From positions 455,024-519,023 of the forward strand of contig VYZB01000211.1 of the NCBI GenBank assembly GCA_013397455.1: a stretch of DNA of 64,000 nucleotides. The letters run 5' to 3'. The notes beneath the pieces are model-generated. The model searched no databases, was not told the origin of the DNA, and worked only from the letters and a program-made list of their open reading frames with translations. This DNA comes from Crotophaga sulcirostris. Taxonomy: Eukaryota > Chordata > Aves > Cuculiformes > Crotophagidae. The number at the start of each line of letters is the position of its first letter. The stretch's first letter is position 1. Shown here in pieces: positions 1 to 12,534 of the stretch. Both the position numbers and the translations under genes were made by a program.

Positions 1-3000
1 CCATCTTCCATTTCTTTTGAGGACACCACTCAGAAAAGTAGTAGCCCTTCTTTACATTGTCATCAATATTAACAATTATTCTCTATCTCAAAATTAGCAC
101 ATATTACCCATCCTAAAACCTTTGAGGCTTTCCTAGTCTTGATACAGAATTCAGGAAAGCGATGACAAGTACATAGCATTGCTTGATAATTTTTAAGCAG
201 CTCTTTGTCACAAACGTCACCAAAGCCTTATTCATTTTGCTGGGAACAATATGTATTATACAATGATTGAATATGACCCGGAAAAAAGAAAAATTGAATC
301 AAATGCACTTGATGTAACGTAAAAAGGGCTTTGGAAAAATAAAAGGGTTTGTTCTGGTGAGAAATCCTGAAGATGCTTGTTGGTCATAACACACACAGCA
401 ATTCTTTGCTCAGTTCTGCTGCAATAAAAAACTGATGCTGTGGATAAATGAATTCAGTAAGAGTTGTGTGCCTGACGCAATATTCATTATATCTATTTCC
501 AGAAACTTTTATTTTACCTCATTAAGTTATCTGCTAGCACTCCTTTTCAGCTCAGTGGATAGGCATTCCCTACTCCCTACTACTCCTCTACTGAGGGAAA
601 ACAGCCAGCTATATTCCACGAGGTGCTTGGAGCAGAATCCATGAAAATCCAATGCATTTGGTCCGAGTTAGTCATCTAAGCTTCCTCTGCAGTCAATGAC
701 TAGAGAGAAGGAGAGGGAGGAGACAAGAGACAAGCACCCCCAGAGAGCCGTTCATCACAACTGTCTTAGAACACCCTTTAAGAGTGTCTGTCTCCATTAA
801 AAACAAAGTCTATGACCTCAGAGAATCCAGATGACTAGTTGGAGACTATACGACTATATTCTAGGTGAACAAAGCTGGTGAGAAGAATCCCACTATCAGA
901 CTATTCTGGGTGATTATGAGCAGAGTAACTCTCACAAGAACTGTATGGTCAGGAGCTGCATCCATATCTGCTGCTTATTTTGCAGAAACTGAAACATAAC
1001 ATTGTTTTGGACATTAAAATCGGATGCCATCTAGATGCCTCCCAATGCCATTGAAAAGCAATCCATTGAACCAACTGATTCTTTCCTCTTTCCAGCTTCA
1101 TCCTCAAAATGCACCTTTTTTTTTTCAGCTAGAGTCCTGGTATAGCAGAAGACAAATTCCAATATTTTTGTTTCCTACTAGCCTCTATTCTTTCCACTCT
1201 TTGTTCTAATTTGACTTTTTTTCAAGTAAAAGGTACACTGTGTTTAAAAAAAAAAAGGTAATGCCAGAGGAGGAGAGACAAAAAAAAGTGCCAGACAATA
1301 CTGTAGTTTGTATCATATCTCTCATTATCAAAGTAACAGTAACTGCTATCTTATAATGATTATAAAGTAAATACTGCAGTTGTTATTCTGGAAAAAATAT
1401 TTAAGTAAATGGATGTCTTATCTGTAAAATGACTTAAACATCTGTAGGACTTCATTTGGCTTCCTGTGAAAGCCTTTTAAGACAGACAATACTTCAGGAC
1501 TGACCTTAAACGTATAGCTTATTTGCTTTTATTCAGAAGGATACACACAACTGGAGTAAACCAGTTATGACCTAAATCATAGCAAATCAGTTATCATTAT
1601 GAAAGAAAACTGAATAAAACCCAAATTAAACCTGTCTTCTATTTGTACATAGAAACTGCATATCTTCTGTAACTTTCTCCCAGAAAAACAGCAGCAACAT
1701 GTCCTGAGTGAAAAAGTTGACCAGTAACCATTACAGAGAAAAAGTATTCTTATTCTTAGTATACACTGTGCCCCCTCCATCTCCTTCGATGAGCTGTTGC
1801 TGCTACTGAGCAGTATTTCAAAAAATGGTCAAATATTGATTTTAAACATTTCACTTGAGTTAAGTAAAAACGCACTAAGTAAAGTTATTTTTCAAGGAAT
1901 TAGACTGGTGCTACAAAACGCACGTAAATCACACTAATTTCCATTTAACGGCACTAATGAAACAAGATAAATATTGCATACGACTTATTATAACTTTGTT
2001 TTGAAAATCAAACAGTTCAGAAAATAATCAGCAGGCATTCAATCAAGAAGTATTTTATCATGTGTAAATACAGTGAATTAAATTCAATCCGTAACATTTT
2101 ATACATTCATTGACTTTTATGCCCTATGTATATTTTTATTCTGTTTCAAGAAGTCTGGATCTAATTTAGAAAGAAACTGAAAGACAAACTATGAAAACTA
2201 GCAAATATAAAAAGCCTATTACTCAATCACAGAGGATACTGTCAGGCTTCATTATTTAGATGAGCATGAGCATTATAAGTTATTCTATTGTGTGTTCTGT
2301 TTAAAATTAGAAATACATAAATTAAAATTCTCATTGAGATTAATTTCAGGAACTAAAATAGAATTTAAATTGTAGTCTTACAGTGATGTCTGCAACTGCT
2401 GCGTTTGGTGATACTTGATACATACATTTGTAACACAAAGCAATTGAGATTTAGGATATGTTGTAAATGAGAGGAATAAAAATATTAATGATGATAAGAT
2501 TTGAATTAATTTTTGGTAGCTAGGAGAAGGCATTGTAAGACCGCAAAGTTTTTTTGTTCATTATAAAAACAGACATTAGAATATATTATTAAATGACACT
2601 TTAACCCATTATTTGAGTTCTCCTTGACATACACTCATGCATGTATATGTGAGTGATTGCTTATGCAATAAGCCTGGGAAAAATTTAAATTGTATTTCCT
2701 CATAGCAAATTGCAACTGAATTAGACTACTGGGCAGACATAAACAATGCAATCAAATTCCCTGGCTTTTTATTGAGCTTCTATTTAACTTAGTATACATT
2801 TGAAAACAAAAAAATTGTGTTTCTCAGGGTCTGTGACATTGCAGGCCATGAGAGATTCAATGTCAGTGCCGGCATACAAATTTATTAGTCTATAAAATTT
2901 GACATTCTCTTATTTATTCACAGAAAGGACAAATAAGATATTTTTTCATACTTACCAGAAATATCTGGGAGTGTTTATATGCTGCTCCATCTGGAGGATG

Positions 3001-3769
3001 CAAATAGTCGAGGCTGCTTTACAATTCAGCAGGCAAAGGCCTGCTGAAGGATAACAAATGACTTCATGGTGAAACAGCTATTGAAATTCTTTCAGTACGT
3101 GATATTAAAAACAACTGAACAAACAGAGATAAGGGACAAATAGGATTTGAAACAGACCTTCTTTTTTTAACCAGTGTAAAAGAAAAACAAACGGAGCTCC
3201 TAGCTGAGTCTATACCTTTTAGTCATTTCTGAAGGTAGTTTTATTTCATACTTAAGACCTCTCTTAGAATGATAGGTGCTGACCAGATTTAGTGTCCCAG
3301 ATATGAAAATGGCAATAGGACACTCTCTCTGGAACCCTGAAGATGGGATAGGAAGGAATGATAACTTCATCATTCTACAGAAGATTCTTCCTTAAGACAT
3401 TTTTTCCAAAGGGAAAAAAAAAATTACTCATTCCCTATGGGTATGGGAGATTCAATAAAGAAAATGTAGCACACATTTATAAGCAATGAAAATTTAACTT
3501 AACTTTAAAAGCCAAAATTGTCTCAATAGGAAATTTAGTTGAATGACCGAAACAGCAAAATGAAGCGTGAAGATGAAGCACAATGATGTACTTCAAAGAT
3601 GGAAAAGAAGGAAGCAAGAATGCATTTTTAGAAATTATGCTGTGATCTGATTATTTGGAAATTCCATTTTTCATGGTATCATATTGTTACCCCATTATAC
3701 TATGCACTGGCAAAAAAAAACAACAACCACCCCCGTCTCCCCCAGAAACATGCAACTGTAAATTTTTTA
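1..3769. other. Unique AT-rich sequence, no gene recognised
   Basis: No ORF here resembles a known protein; the longest run about 60-70 codons, as expected by chance. A ten-T tract followed by CAG at 1116-1128 would make a good splice acceptor, but no convincing coding sequence follows it. An A tract lies near 1245-1257. No repeat family is recognised. Confidence 0.6.
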
Positions 3770-3845
3770 TATCAGAAAAGACTTCTAGATGTGCTCTTGT
3801 CCAACCCCTACTGACAGCAGTGCTAGCTTACATTGGGCCAACTTA
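3770..3845 (-). mobile_element. Short CR1 LINE remnant, antisense, degenerate
   Basis: The run from about 3773 (AAAAGACTTCTAGATG, then TTGTCCAACCCCTACTGA, then GCAGTGCTAGCT) follows the order of a common avian CR1 3' untranslated segment read on the minus strand, where a GACCTCTGGAGGTC block is followed by GTCCAACCCC and a GCAGGGTTAGCT block. The ATTCTATG tail is missing, and several substitutions and small gaps suggest an old copy. Identification is by eye; chance similarity is possible. Confidence 0.45.
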
Positions 3846-4210
3846 GAACAAACAGCAGTTGACACGTATAGGCAAATGAGGCAGATGCATAAAATAGAAA
3901 ATTTCCCACAGCTTTTGGGCTATTGGTCTATCAAACGTAGATAAGTCTATCAAATGTAGCCACACTGAGCCCAGTAAATTCTAGAGGCTCCCACAAACAT
4001 CAGAAACTCAGGGCATAGTCTGTTGTGTACTACCATGCAGCTTGACTGAAGACGATCGACCACATCACAGCCCATTCTCCTGTAAGGAGTTGCCATCTCA
4101 GTGATGCTATATACACTACCAGCCCCCCCCAAAAAAGAAGTCTTCGCAGTCTGATCCTACATAACTATATCTTTTGTTTACATACTTCCATATTTCTCAA
4201 GTACAACAAC

Positions 4211-4358
4211 CTCTGGTGGTCACCATCCCTGGAAACATTCAAAAAACACGTAAATGTGGCATGTTGGGACATGGTTTATAAGCATGGTGGTACTGAGCTG
4301 ACGGTTGGACTTGATGATCTTAGAGGTCTTTTCCAACCTCAGTGATTCTATGATTCTC
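4211..4358 (+). mobile_element. CR1 LINE 3' end, 5'-truncated
   Basis: This is a plus-strand CR1 end. It runs from the last codons of the reverse-transcriptase ORF (CACCATCCCTGGAAACATTC, encoding the usual SPSLE-type end) through the GACATGGTTTATAAGCATGG and GGTTGGACTTGATGATCTTA blocks to the tail AGTGATTCTATGATTCT. CR1 elements are non-LTR retrotransposons that usually insert as 5'-truncated copies with no target-site duplication, which fits this roughly 150-bp piece. It has no coding capacity left. Confidence 0.92.
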
Positions 4359-7300
4359 TCTTTTCTCTTTCAAAACAAAAGGGAAAACCTGACAATCAAA
4401 CCAATCTCAAGACTAACGTTCATTCATTTGTTTAAGCCCGCTTCACACAAGCGAGTGCAACTGCACTGGTTACAGTTAGAATTTCTGTTACCAAAGTTTT
4501 ATTAAAAGCTTGCTCTACCTGTCACATGTTCACAAATTCATAACTGACTGGGATAGCGTTTCTCAAGAATAGATCCACACAATAATGCAAGACAACTATT
4601 TTTACCTCAACTTTGCACTCTGAAGATTAGACACCAATCTCGGTGAGATGTAGGAATTCACACTGACAAAGGAACAGTGGTTCCCAACACAAAACTCAGA
4701 TCACTTTGTCACCTTCACACCAATACAGTTGCCATTCACGCTACACAACAGAACAGAGGCTTTGCAAAATTATCTTGAAGAAACAAAACTGTCAGGGCTG
4801 GACGAGTTTTGGTTATTGCTATACTACTTCTCCAGATACAGAAACAAACTGAAACTACAAACAGTACAACTGCATTCCACTCAGTGGGTTGCACAGCTCT
4901 TCTTGCTTTAATACATTTCAAGAAGGACAACTGATGTAGAGAAAAGTTTGGTGTTCTGCCAGAACTATGTTCAAATATAAGATTAAATTTTTTAGTGTGT
5001 CTTTTCCTTAAAACTTCCTTTCCTATAAAAAAGGGAGAGGGACAGACATCATAATTTGTAAAACTGTTATGAACACTTCTGGCTCAGTATAAACAAATTA
5101 AATATCAGAACGTAAGATCTTCAGTAAAATACAGAGAACAAGTCCATTAACTTGCTCTACTGAAATATAAAAAGCAATAGAAATTAGACTTACGCTATCT
5201 CTGTTTTTTCTTAATTTGCCAGGATGTAAAATACTGTTCAGATTGGTTCATGTCAGATTTAAATCCACTTCTGTAAAGTAGTATTTGGCATTTCAATCAG
5301 AAATCCATCAGATGTTCCAGTTTAACAGTCTTATGGTTGCTACAATTCCCTCCAGAAAAGATATTTCACATTCCCCAGAGCGCAGGTATTCTAAGAAGTG
5401 TCTTGCTTAGTAAGGGGACATTCATGAAATGTTAAAATTCAACCTAATTAGAAAGAAATCTTATTAATTAGATAATCACCTAAACGGATATTAGATTTTT
5501 TAGATAGAGGGCAAAACAGCAGCATGATAAAGCTCTATCTTTTCCTCCCATTTTAAGTAACTGCTCTTTCAAACATCAGTTTACTTCTTAAATCATTGCG
5601 AGTTTAACAAGTTACTCACAGTGAAATAAGAAAGTTATCTGTTGAAACAATTGCCAGTGGCAAAGTAATCCTCCCAATTTTTTAGGTGTTTGTACATATG
5701 TATATAATATTTATAGATATGTAATTTTATGCAGGCACATATATGGGCATGCTTAGGGTCATGAAAATGTAATTTTGCAACTTCTACGGGAAACGCCTGC
5801 AATTTTTAAAAGTACTCTTTCTTTTCATAATAAAACAAAGATTTAACATACCACAGACTTTTTTTTCAGCCAAGTGACACACTTTTATCAAAACTACTTA
5901 CTGAGCCCTATTTTACGTTAGTTAACCCCAGGCCTCTTTGTTTATTCTAAATTTTTCTGTTTCTAAAGTATAAAAAGTATTGAACCCTTGCTTTTCGCAT
6001 CTGCTGCCAGTAACTCTCATCAATAGACAGAATACACTATTCTATACATTCAGGCTTCAGTCCATAGAAATAATGTGTTTAAATATTAATATACCAGAAT
6101 AGCACCCACCTGCAAGCTGGTTGGGACAGTCTTTGTTGTACTGCCCCAGTGCAACAGGCTGGTATATTTATTATACCTATTGCTAGAACTTCATAGATTC
6201 TATTTCCCAAATACAGCAACTGATCAGAGTTCAAAACCTAGCTTATATTATTCAGTGATCTTACATATTCCCTTTGACAAACCAGACTGTAAACTTACCT
6301 TCCTATTTATTTACCTTCTCTAAGTTAGCATAAAGTTTACCTTCCCCTTCCTTCTTAAGAAAGGTGTCTCAATTTCCTCAGCACTTAAAGGGTCAAAATT
6401 TATCCTTTCAGTTCATCTAATAAGTAATGTTTTTGCCGAACAAAACCAATTCCCAATAAATTCTCACTGTATTTGTGTGCTCTGATTTGATTTAGAGGCC
6501 TGTGGGGAGACACCATTTGGTAGCATAGGAACACAGAGGGGTAGGTGGTGCTGAGGAGAAGTAGAGCTCGTGTGCCAGAAGTGTTATTGTGTCAGGTTGA
6601 TTTATTGAGTGAGCTTCACTTCACCGAATGTTCCGAGATATTTATTTCCCTAAAGGCTCTGCAAAGATATGAACAGACCTGCATCCACAGATGTCATCAT
6701 TGCTCATTTTACCGAGTCATGAAATTTTCTCAACTGCAATTTGTCCATCTAAAATCGCTGCAACTGAACAATGTCAATAGTAGCTTCCTACTCATACTAC
6801 CTCCCTCTACTACACATTCTTGCCACATCCACCTCCAAATTTCAGAGAATTTAAAGATACAGCCCTTCTTCTAGCTACATGTTAAACAGGTCCTCAAGCA
6901 CTTCCTTTTCTTAATCCAATAGGTAATGGAAATTTGAAAATGCAAATGAAGGGAGTAATCGGATGCCAAAAGTAGGAAACTAGTTGTGTATGTGACTGAA
7001 CAGATGAAATGAAAGGATACCAACAAGAGACAAGAATAATGTCCTACTTGAACAAGTTAGAGCTAGAATCCCATTACCCGGGATCAAGAATAGTCATCTC
7101 CTGTCATTTTCCTTGGACTTCTTGTTTTGCACTTTGTTCTTTGACAGCTAGCTAGCTGCTAGAGATGAGCAACCATCACTCGCACTCTGCTCATAGTGGT
7201 AAAGAAGACATAGATTACATTCGGTCCTGATATGCTTTTACAGCTGTGTGGAAAGGAAGAAATAAACATGCAAATATACTTCTCCTCCCACATGTTCAAA

Positions 7301-7739
7301 AAACATCAACTTCCCTAGAAATAATAAAGAACTTAAGGCATTTCAAAAGCTGGAAGTGATGCAAAAAGCAAACATGATGGGCAGTGAAAACAAAACAGTT
7401 TGTTAATAAATTAAAATAATTAATATTTACTAAAATGAAGATTTTCTTAAAAATATGCAAAAAAAATTGGTTTTAAAACATGAGTTTCAACTTGTAAGTG
7501 TTCCTTTAGGCTCTCAGAAGGATAATGTCCTTTAAGAGAAAGATAATGTTTTGGGTGTTAGTTGGATTTAAATAATACAATATATAAACAGGATATTACA
7601 AATAACACAAGGTCTTTTACAAACTTTATCCAAAATGCTTTTACTATGCTACAGAGGAAGATCTATTTAAATACACATGTAAAAGGGAGCGCTGTGGCCT
7701 ATGTCAGAATACACTGGTTTATTTAAATATGTTAATATT
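4359..7739. other. Unique AT-rich sequence, no gene recognised
   Basis: No protein-like ORF was identified. The longest, 6545-6874 on the plus strand (109 codons), shows no domain or recognisable motif. An alternating AT-rich patch at about 5690-5725 could be a degraded microsatellite. At 4676-4690 the string CAGTGGTTCCCAAC resembles a hAT transposon end, but no matching partner was found. Confidence 0.55.
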
Positions 7740-8420
7740 TCTCATTATGCCATTAACAATAACCTTCATCCATTTGTGAAAAACATTTTGCCAAGCATGC
7801 ACATAAAAAATTAGCAAGTGAAGCAAAATCACCTTAATTTGCTTTGGACCAGCAAATAACCAACTAATTTGCAGAAATCCCTGCCAAGCACTCATATTAA
7901 ATGCTTCATGCTTATTTTATGACCTCTGCTGCTCCTCTCCTTCCCAGGCCCTGAATCATATGATCATTAACATATTGCAAGGTCTGAAACTTTATTTTTT
8001 ACATTCTTTAATTAATGCCTGTTTATAGAAGGCCATAGGACTTCAGATCCAGTTAATGAAACTTCGCTCCCCCAGGCCCCTAGAGCCCAATAGAGAGCTT
8101 TCTCCTCTGTTGTTTTAGTAGCTTTTTTCCAACTGTTTGTTTATACACACTTAATTGATCTCTTTAGTCCCAGAAGCATTCCAGAGACACAACCTGTTCT
8201 GAGGCAAGCTAAAGTTTTTTTCCCCTTCTTTATAAAAGCCCTGATTGCCCAAGGTTATCAGTTTTAATTTGAAAGCTGAAGATTCAGCTTTATTTACACT
8301 GTCTAAAAGACAAAATTGATATGGGCCCTGAAGTGTTCATTTTTACATTCATACGCAGCAGAGTGGATTGCAAACACATACTGTATATAATTATTTTGAT
8401 GTAGAACTAAGTAATTACTA
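7740..8420. promoter_or_regulatory. Conserved-noncoding-like block, possible enhancer
   Basis: Dense AT-core motifs occur here: AATTAATG near 8010, CTTAATTGAT near 8150, and TTATCAG, a GATA-type site, near 8256. TATAAAA sits at about 8231 and a perfect inverted repeat (AAAGCTGAA, 2-nt spacer, TTCAGCTTT) at 8272-8291. No ORF, repeat or tandem array explains it. Composition and motif density resemble vertebrate conserved noncoding elements found in gene deserts around developmental genes. That is an inference from texture only; conservation was not measured. Confidence 0.3.
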
Positions 8421-9733
8421 AACACTGCTATGTCTTGTTTTATTGCATTTAAGAAACTCAGTCTTCATAACAAGTTGAAAATAAGAACAAATCAGCCTGC
8501 CAATGCATGAAATTTTCATGGCTCTTCAATTTACATTTTACATATTCCCTATGACAAGAATTTCTATTATGCTATTCTCTTTTTTCTGCTATAATTAAAT
8601 TAAAAAAGTAATTGGCTGGTGCTGCACACTGCTGCAATGTCTTAATCACATAGACAAACAGTTTTACAATAGCTTACACCATTTGCCACATGGGGCAATG
8701 ACATTATTGTACCAGGCTATAAACCAGGAGACAGATATCACATACCAGCTATCAACTACTGTGTTGAATCTCCTGGTGCCTGCTTGTGAAAACAGAAGAG
8801 AGAGGTACATTTAGTATGTTGATTGGCAACTCGATGTCTGAAATCTTAATTAACTACAAGTGACCAAGACTAACAACATGATAAAAGCAAACCGTTGTGG
8901 TTAAAATGAGTGACATTAGAAATATCTACTTTGATTTCAAGATGTACAAATCCTTGAGCAGAGGAAAAAAACACAATATGCCACTGTGTAAGAAAAAAGA
9001 GAACTAAAAATACTTCCAAGGTTTTTTTTTAAGTGGGGGAAAAAAAGGCAACTAGCTGCCATCGAGTAACTTTAATTCACTATAATCAATCTTTTTCAAT
9101 AGAGGGATAAGAAAAAAACGCCAGCATACAAGACACAGCTACTCTTTATTATAATATCCTAATCACCTAAACAGACTTACACAATGTTTCCTTTACATTT
9201 CTGTTTAGGGAAAAAGTACCATAAGAAAATAAAAGACTTCCAAAACTACCCTGATATCAGGAATATTTTTAATAGAACCAGGCTTCTAACAATCACTACA
9301 GTATTCATCTCAAAAAGAAAAGAAATGCATTTAAGAATCTATCAAGTCATTTGACTCAAAACTTGTGAGGCAATTTAGACAGAATTTCAATGTAAATTCA
9401 AAAGCTGTTACACTGAGGACTTCTCTAGAATAGAAACTAGTCCTGTAAGTTCCTATGCTTTTTAATTTTATTTTTACCACATATGTTAAAGACTCACCCC
9501 AGTTATAAAGTCAACTGGGATCATGAACATGGACATCTCACTGTCTGAAGACTTCTACCGAACTGGCATGCTAGGAGAGCACCTAGTACACACTACATGG
9601 CTTATATCCCTTGCAAGATTCACCACAACTGCTTTTTTTGTGTTTGGTTGGTTGTTTTTTTTCTTTTCCCAAAGCCACCTTTTGTGGAAGGTTTCAGAGA
9701 TGTGGGAATGTCTCTAGACAATGACATGGAAAG
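8421..9733. other. Unique sequence with one short palindrome
   Basis: No gene is seen. CATGAAA and TTTCATG flank a single T at 8506-8520, giving a perfect 15-bp palindrome. A G/T-rich and T-rich patch at about 9640-9670 is low complexity and accounts for the apparent short ORFs there. Confidence 0.55.
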
Positions 9734-9790
9734 GTTCAGTTCCTTCACGTGGGTTCAGCTCCTGCACGTGAGAAAGTTCAAACCCACGTG
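9734..9790. promoter_or_regulatory. Triple CACGTG E-box array in a 19-bp tandem repeat
   Basis: CACGTG occurs at 9746-9751, 9765-9770 and 9785-9790, so starts are 19 and 20 bp apart, close to two helical turns. The first two lie in adjacent 19-bp direct repeats (9734-9752 and 9753-9771) matching at 16 of 19 positions. The first and third form an inverted repeat through CACGTGGGTT and AACCCACGTG. CACGTG is the canonical site for bHLH factors such as USF, MYC/MAX, MITF and CLOCK/BMAL1. Keeping three CpG-containing sites in CpG-poor surroundings suggests, without proving, function. Confidence 0.45.
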
Positions 9791-9823
9791 GACTCACCTC
9801 TCAGGGAACGCACATCAGACAAT

Positions 9824-9837
9824 TGGTCAGGTGACCA
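9824..9837. promoter_or_regulatory. Palindromic nuclear-receptor-like half-sites
   Basis: TGGTCA and TGACCA arms flank a GG spacer. The arms match the GGTCA half-site used by many nuclear receptors, but the 2-bp spacing differs from the classical estrogen-response spacing of 3. The central CAGGTG is also an E-box. It lies 34 bp from the triple CACGTG array. Confidence 0.25.
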
Positions 9838-12313
9838 GTATAATAAATAGTTCTTATTCAAACTAAGCCATCTATCTCACACAAAATTACTTAACATTTT
9901 ATTATGACCACAAATAATCCATGACTTAAAAACTAAGGCACTCCCTAGTAGTCTACAGCCCTACTCCTAAATTCTTTTTTAGGGTAAAACAAACACCTTT
10001 ACCTATTACATATGAGAACTCTGTTCCGCGTGTTGCTCCAGAAGTTAAGCATGTTTTTGTTGATAAGCTCCTTTCGTAAGTTAATTTTAGGTGTATGTAA
10101 GTATTTGTAGATGTCATACATACACATCAACACAGTTACTTTTCTTTGGCTGGATTTTCTTCCACTCTGAGGGAAAAAAGGATTTTGTATTGTTTCTTGG
10201 TAAACTAAGTTGTTAGAATAAAATTTACTGTAGATGTTCATTCTAAAGCCGAACTACTAAATTTCTAACACCAAATCTCAGCTACTTTTGCATAGAGACA
10301 GGAGACCAAATCAGAGCAGGAACTGGATTCTAATTGTGTGGAATGGAAGAGGTCTAACAATGTGTTCTCAAAAACCTGGTAATGTTGGTGCTTAGCATAT
10401 AGTAGACTCCAACAGCAATACTAACAGTTCCATGGTTCCCTTCAAACATACAAGCTCATAAATTAAATCCATCTCATTTTAAGAACAATTAAGCCACCAC
10501 AGGGGGTATTTAGTCCTCCTACTTAAAATCCCAGAGAATCTAATACAGCTGACCTAAGAGAAGAAATGTGATGGGAGGACTCCAGGGAATTAGCCAAAAC
10601 TCTCAGAGCTCTAGTGTAAACTCACTGAGCTGGAAACTGTCATGTATATACTTCCTACCTATAAATCTCTCTTATCATAACTGATTAAGGCAGAATAAGC
10701 ATGATCCTGTTCCCACTGATGACAATGGCAAAACTCCAATTGACTCCTCCATTCCTGGATCTGGCAAAAGAAGAATTCATCAGCTCCCAATTACTGTACA
10801 GCACCAAGTACTTTGATGTATCCTAAGGATTTTCTTACATCAGGCAGAAGATATTTTCTCACTTTTACCTACTTGGATTTTTACTTCTAAGCAGAACACA
10901 ATGGACTGAAGTCATGCAGAGAGCAAGGAACTCCTAGGAAACAGCGTGTAAAGAAATCATCTCTGCTAAAGTTTCTTAATACCTCTTATGCTCTGAGGCT
11001 CTAAGTATCTTTCTCATATTTTGTGTATTACTTTTGCTGCTTCTTCAAAAGAGCAACAGTCTATCTCTGTACCACCTAAAAATACAGTCCTGATACCTAC
11101 TAGTGGTTTCAAGTGTTACTGTAATACAAAATATTAATGAAAAAAATAAAAGATAATTAAATGCCATCACTACACTTGCTGAACACTCTGCACCAGGAAA
11201 GGCACAGTAAACTGTCTTGAAGACTTTGGTACAGGTTAAAACCAGGTAAGGACATTGATGCCTTAGATTGCTTCTCAACATTTTACTAACTTGAATCGTA
11301 GGAGTCTGGAAAAATGTAAGTTATTAAAATGGAATTTTATAATTCTCAATTTAACCCTTTATAAATACTCGAAGGCGGCAGTGTCAGGTGTTTGTTACTC
11401 ACTTCATCTCTTTGTCATGCTGTCTAGTTTTTTAAATAAGAAAGTTCAATGCCTTTGAAGGAACACAAAAGGCATTTGAGATTGCTACCAGATGTTTTAA
11501 AAACAGAACAGATATCTGTAGCCCATGGACCAAATAATGGACCTCACTGAAATCAGTAGGATTTTGTTTATAAATTTGTCAGGGCAATTCCCTGCCAGAT
11601 CTCCCTAAGACTCTCAGTAATATGCCTGGACATCTGGAGGGTCACCACTGCAACCAGGGTTCCAGGTACAACCCTGTTCTTTAAAAATCTTCACAGAGAT
11701 CTGCTCAAAGGAACTGGCAACCCAAAGTAACTGTGTCCAAACCAAGCAACATTAGGCAGTAATCTCTATCAATACTTGCTTCGCTCACATCTGACCTTCC
11801 AAGCTAACAGAAGAAAGTTTAACATCAAGGACTTCTCCTACTGGTATACGAGGTTGCATTTAATAAGTTTTTATAAAATCTTCCCTTTTGCCATGATTGT
11901 CACATATTTTTCTTTTTTATTCTTTCTCTGTTGGAACCTGTTTAAACACATGTACAGTTTGGTTAGCATCCATAAATGCAAATAACTGATTTAAAAAGAA
12001 ATGTATTTTTATGGTCTTCTCTTTTTAAAAAAAAAAATAAAATTTGTGGTTAGCCCTAAAATAAGTCTATTCTGCAATGCAAAGAAAGGAAAGTTAGCTC
12101 TTCCCTTTCCCTCAGACTTTGAATTTTCATCCATGACTACAAAATTTACCTCATAAAGCACATTCTTAATGTCACAGTTCCCACTGGTTCATATGGGAAC
12201 TGTGGTACTTCTCACAGCTAGGAACTTCGTTCTGGAACAACCAGCATGAAACACTTCTGGACTTCTGTACAAAGAAGCAAGATGAGTTTTCAGTACTTCC
12301 CATCATCATTCAG
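9838..12313. other. Unique AT-rich sequence, no gene recognised
   Basis: Only short unremarkable ORFs of up to about 80 codons occur. The stretch around 11580-11690 is more GC-balanced and vaguely resembles a CR1 untranslated region, but it lacks the diagnostic tail and is not called. An A tract lies at 12028-12038. Confidence 0.55.
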
Positions 12314-12534
12314 TAATCCTCACTGCTGATGTTCGGCAAGAAATAAAAGTGGAAGAACATTTACATAAAGTGTGTCAGAGTATGAAATTCAGATCCCTGG
12401 CAGCACTGCAGAGTCTTCAGCCTTTGCTAAAGCTGAAATACAAATCGGTTATTGTGGCTGACTCAGATTCTGAGATCTCTGGTTCACCACCAGAAGAGCC
12501 ACACTTCAATATCCACCAAGCCGCAGATTTATGA
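12314..12534 (+). CDS. Candidate terminal coding exon, unrecognised product
   Basis: A frame open from 12286 runs to TGA at 12532-12534. If the acceptor-like CCCATCATCATTCAG ending at 12313 is used, the exon would begin at 12314 and encode about 73 residues. The peptide has a leucine-rich stretch (LQSLQPLLKLKYKS), an acidic patch (VADSDSE) and a proline/glutamate patch (SGSPPEEP), which look more protein-like than neighbouring frames. AATAAA at 12821-12826 could serve as a poly(A) signal. I do not recognise the protein and see no partner exon, so this may be a pseudogene or a chance ORF. Confidence 0.2.

Noticed and set aside
1112..1130. Strong polypyrimidine-CAG splice-acceptor-like sequence
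   Set aside because: The frames that follow are short and not protein-like, so there is no exon to attach it to.
4676..4690. CAGTGGTTCCCAAC, resembling a hAT/Charlie transposon end
   Set aside because: No matching inverted end or 8-bp duplication was found nearby; too short to call.
6545..6874. 109-codon plus-strand ORF
   Set aside because: No domain, no splice context and no recognisable similarity; consistent with a chance frame.
11600..11690. Possible CR1-like untranslated segment
   Set aside because: Only a loose match to CR1 blocks, wrong spacing and no terminal ATTCTATG repeats.
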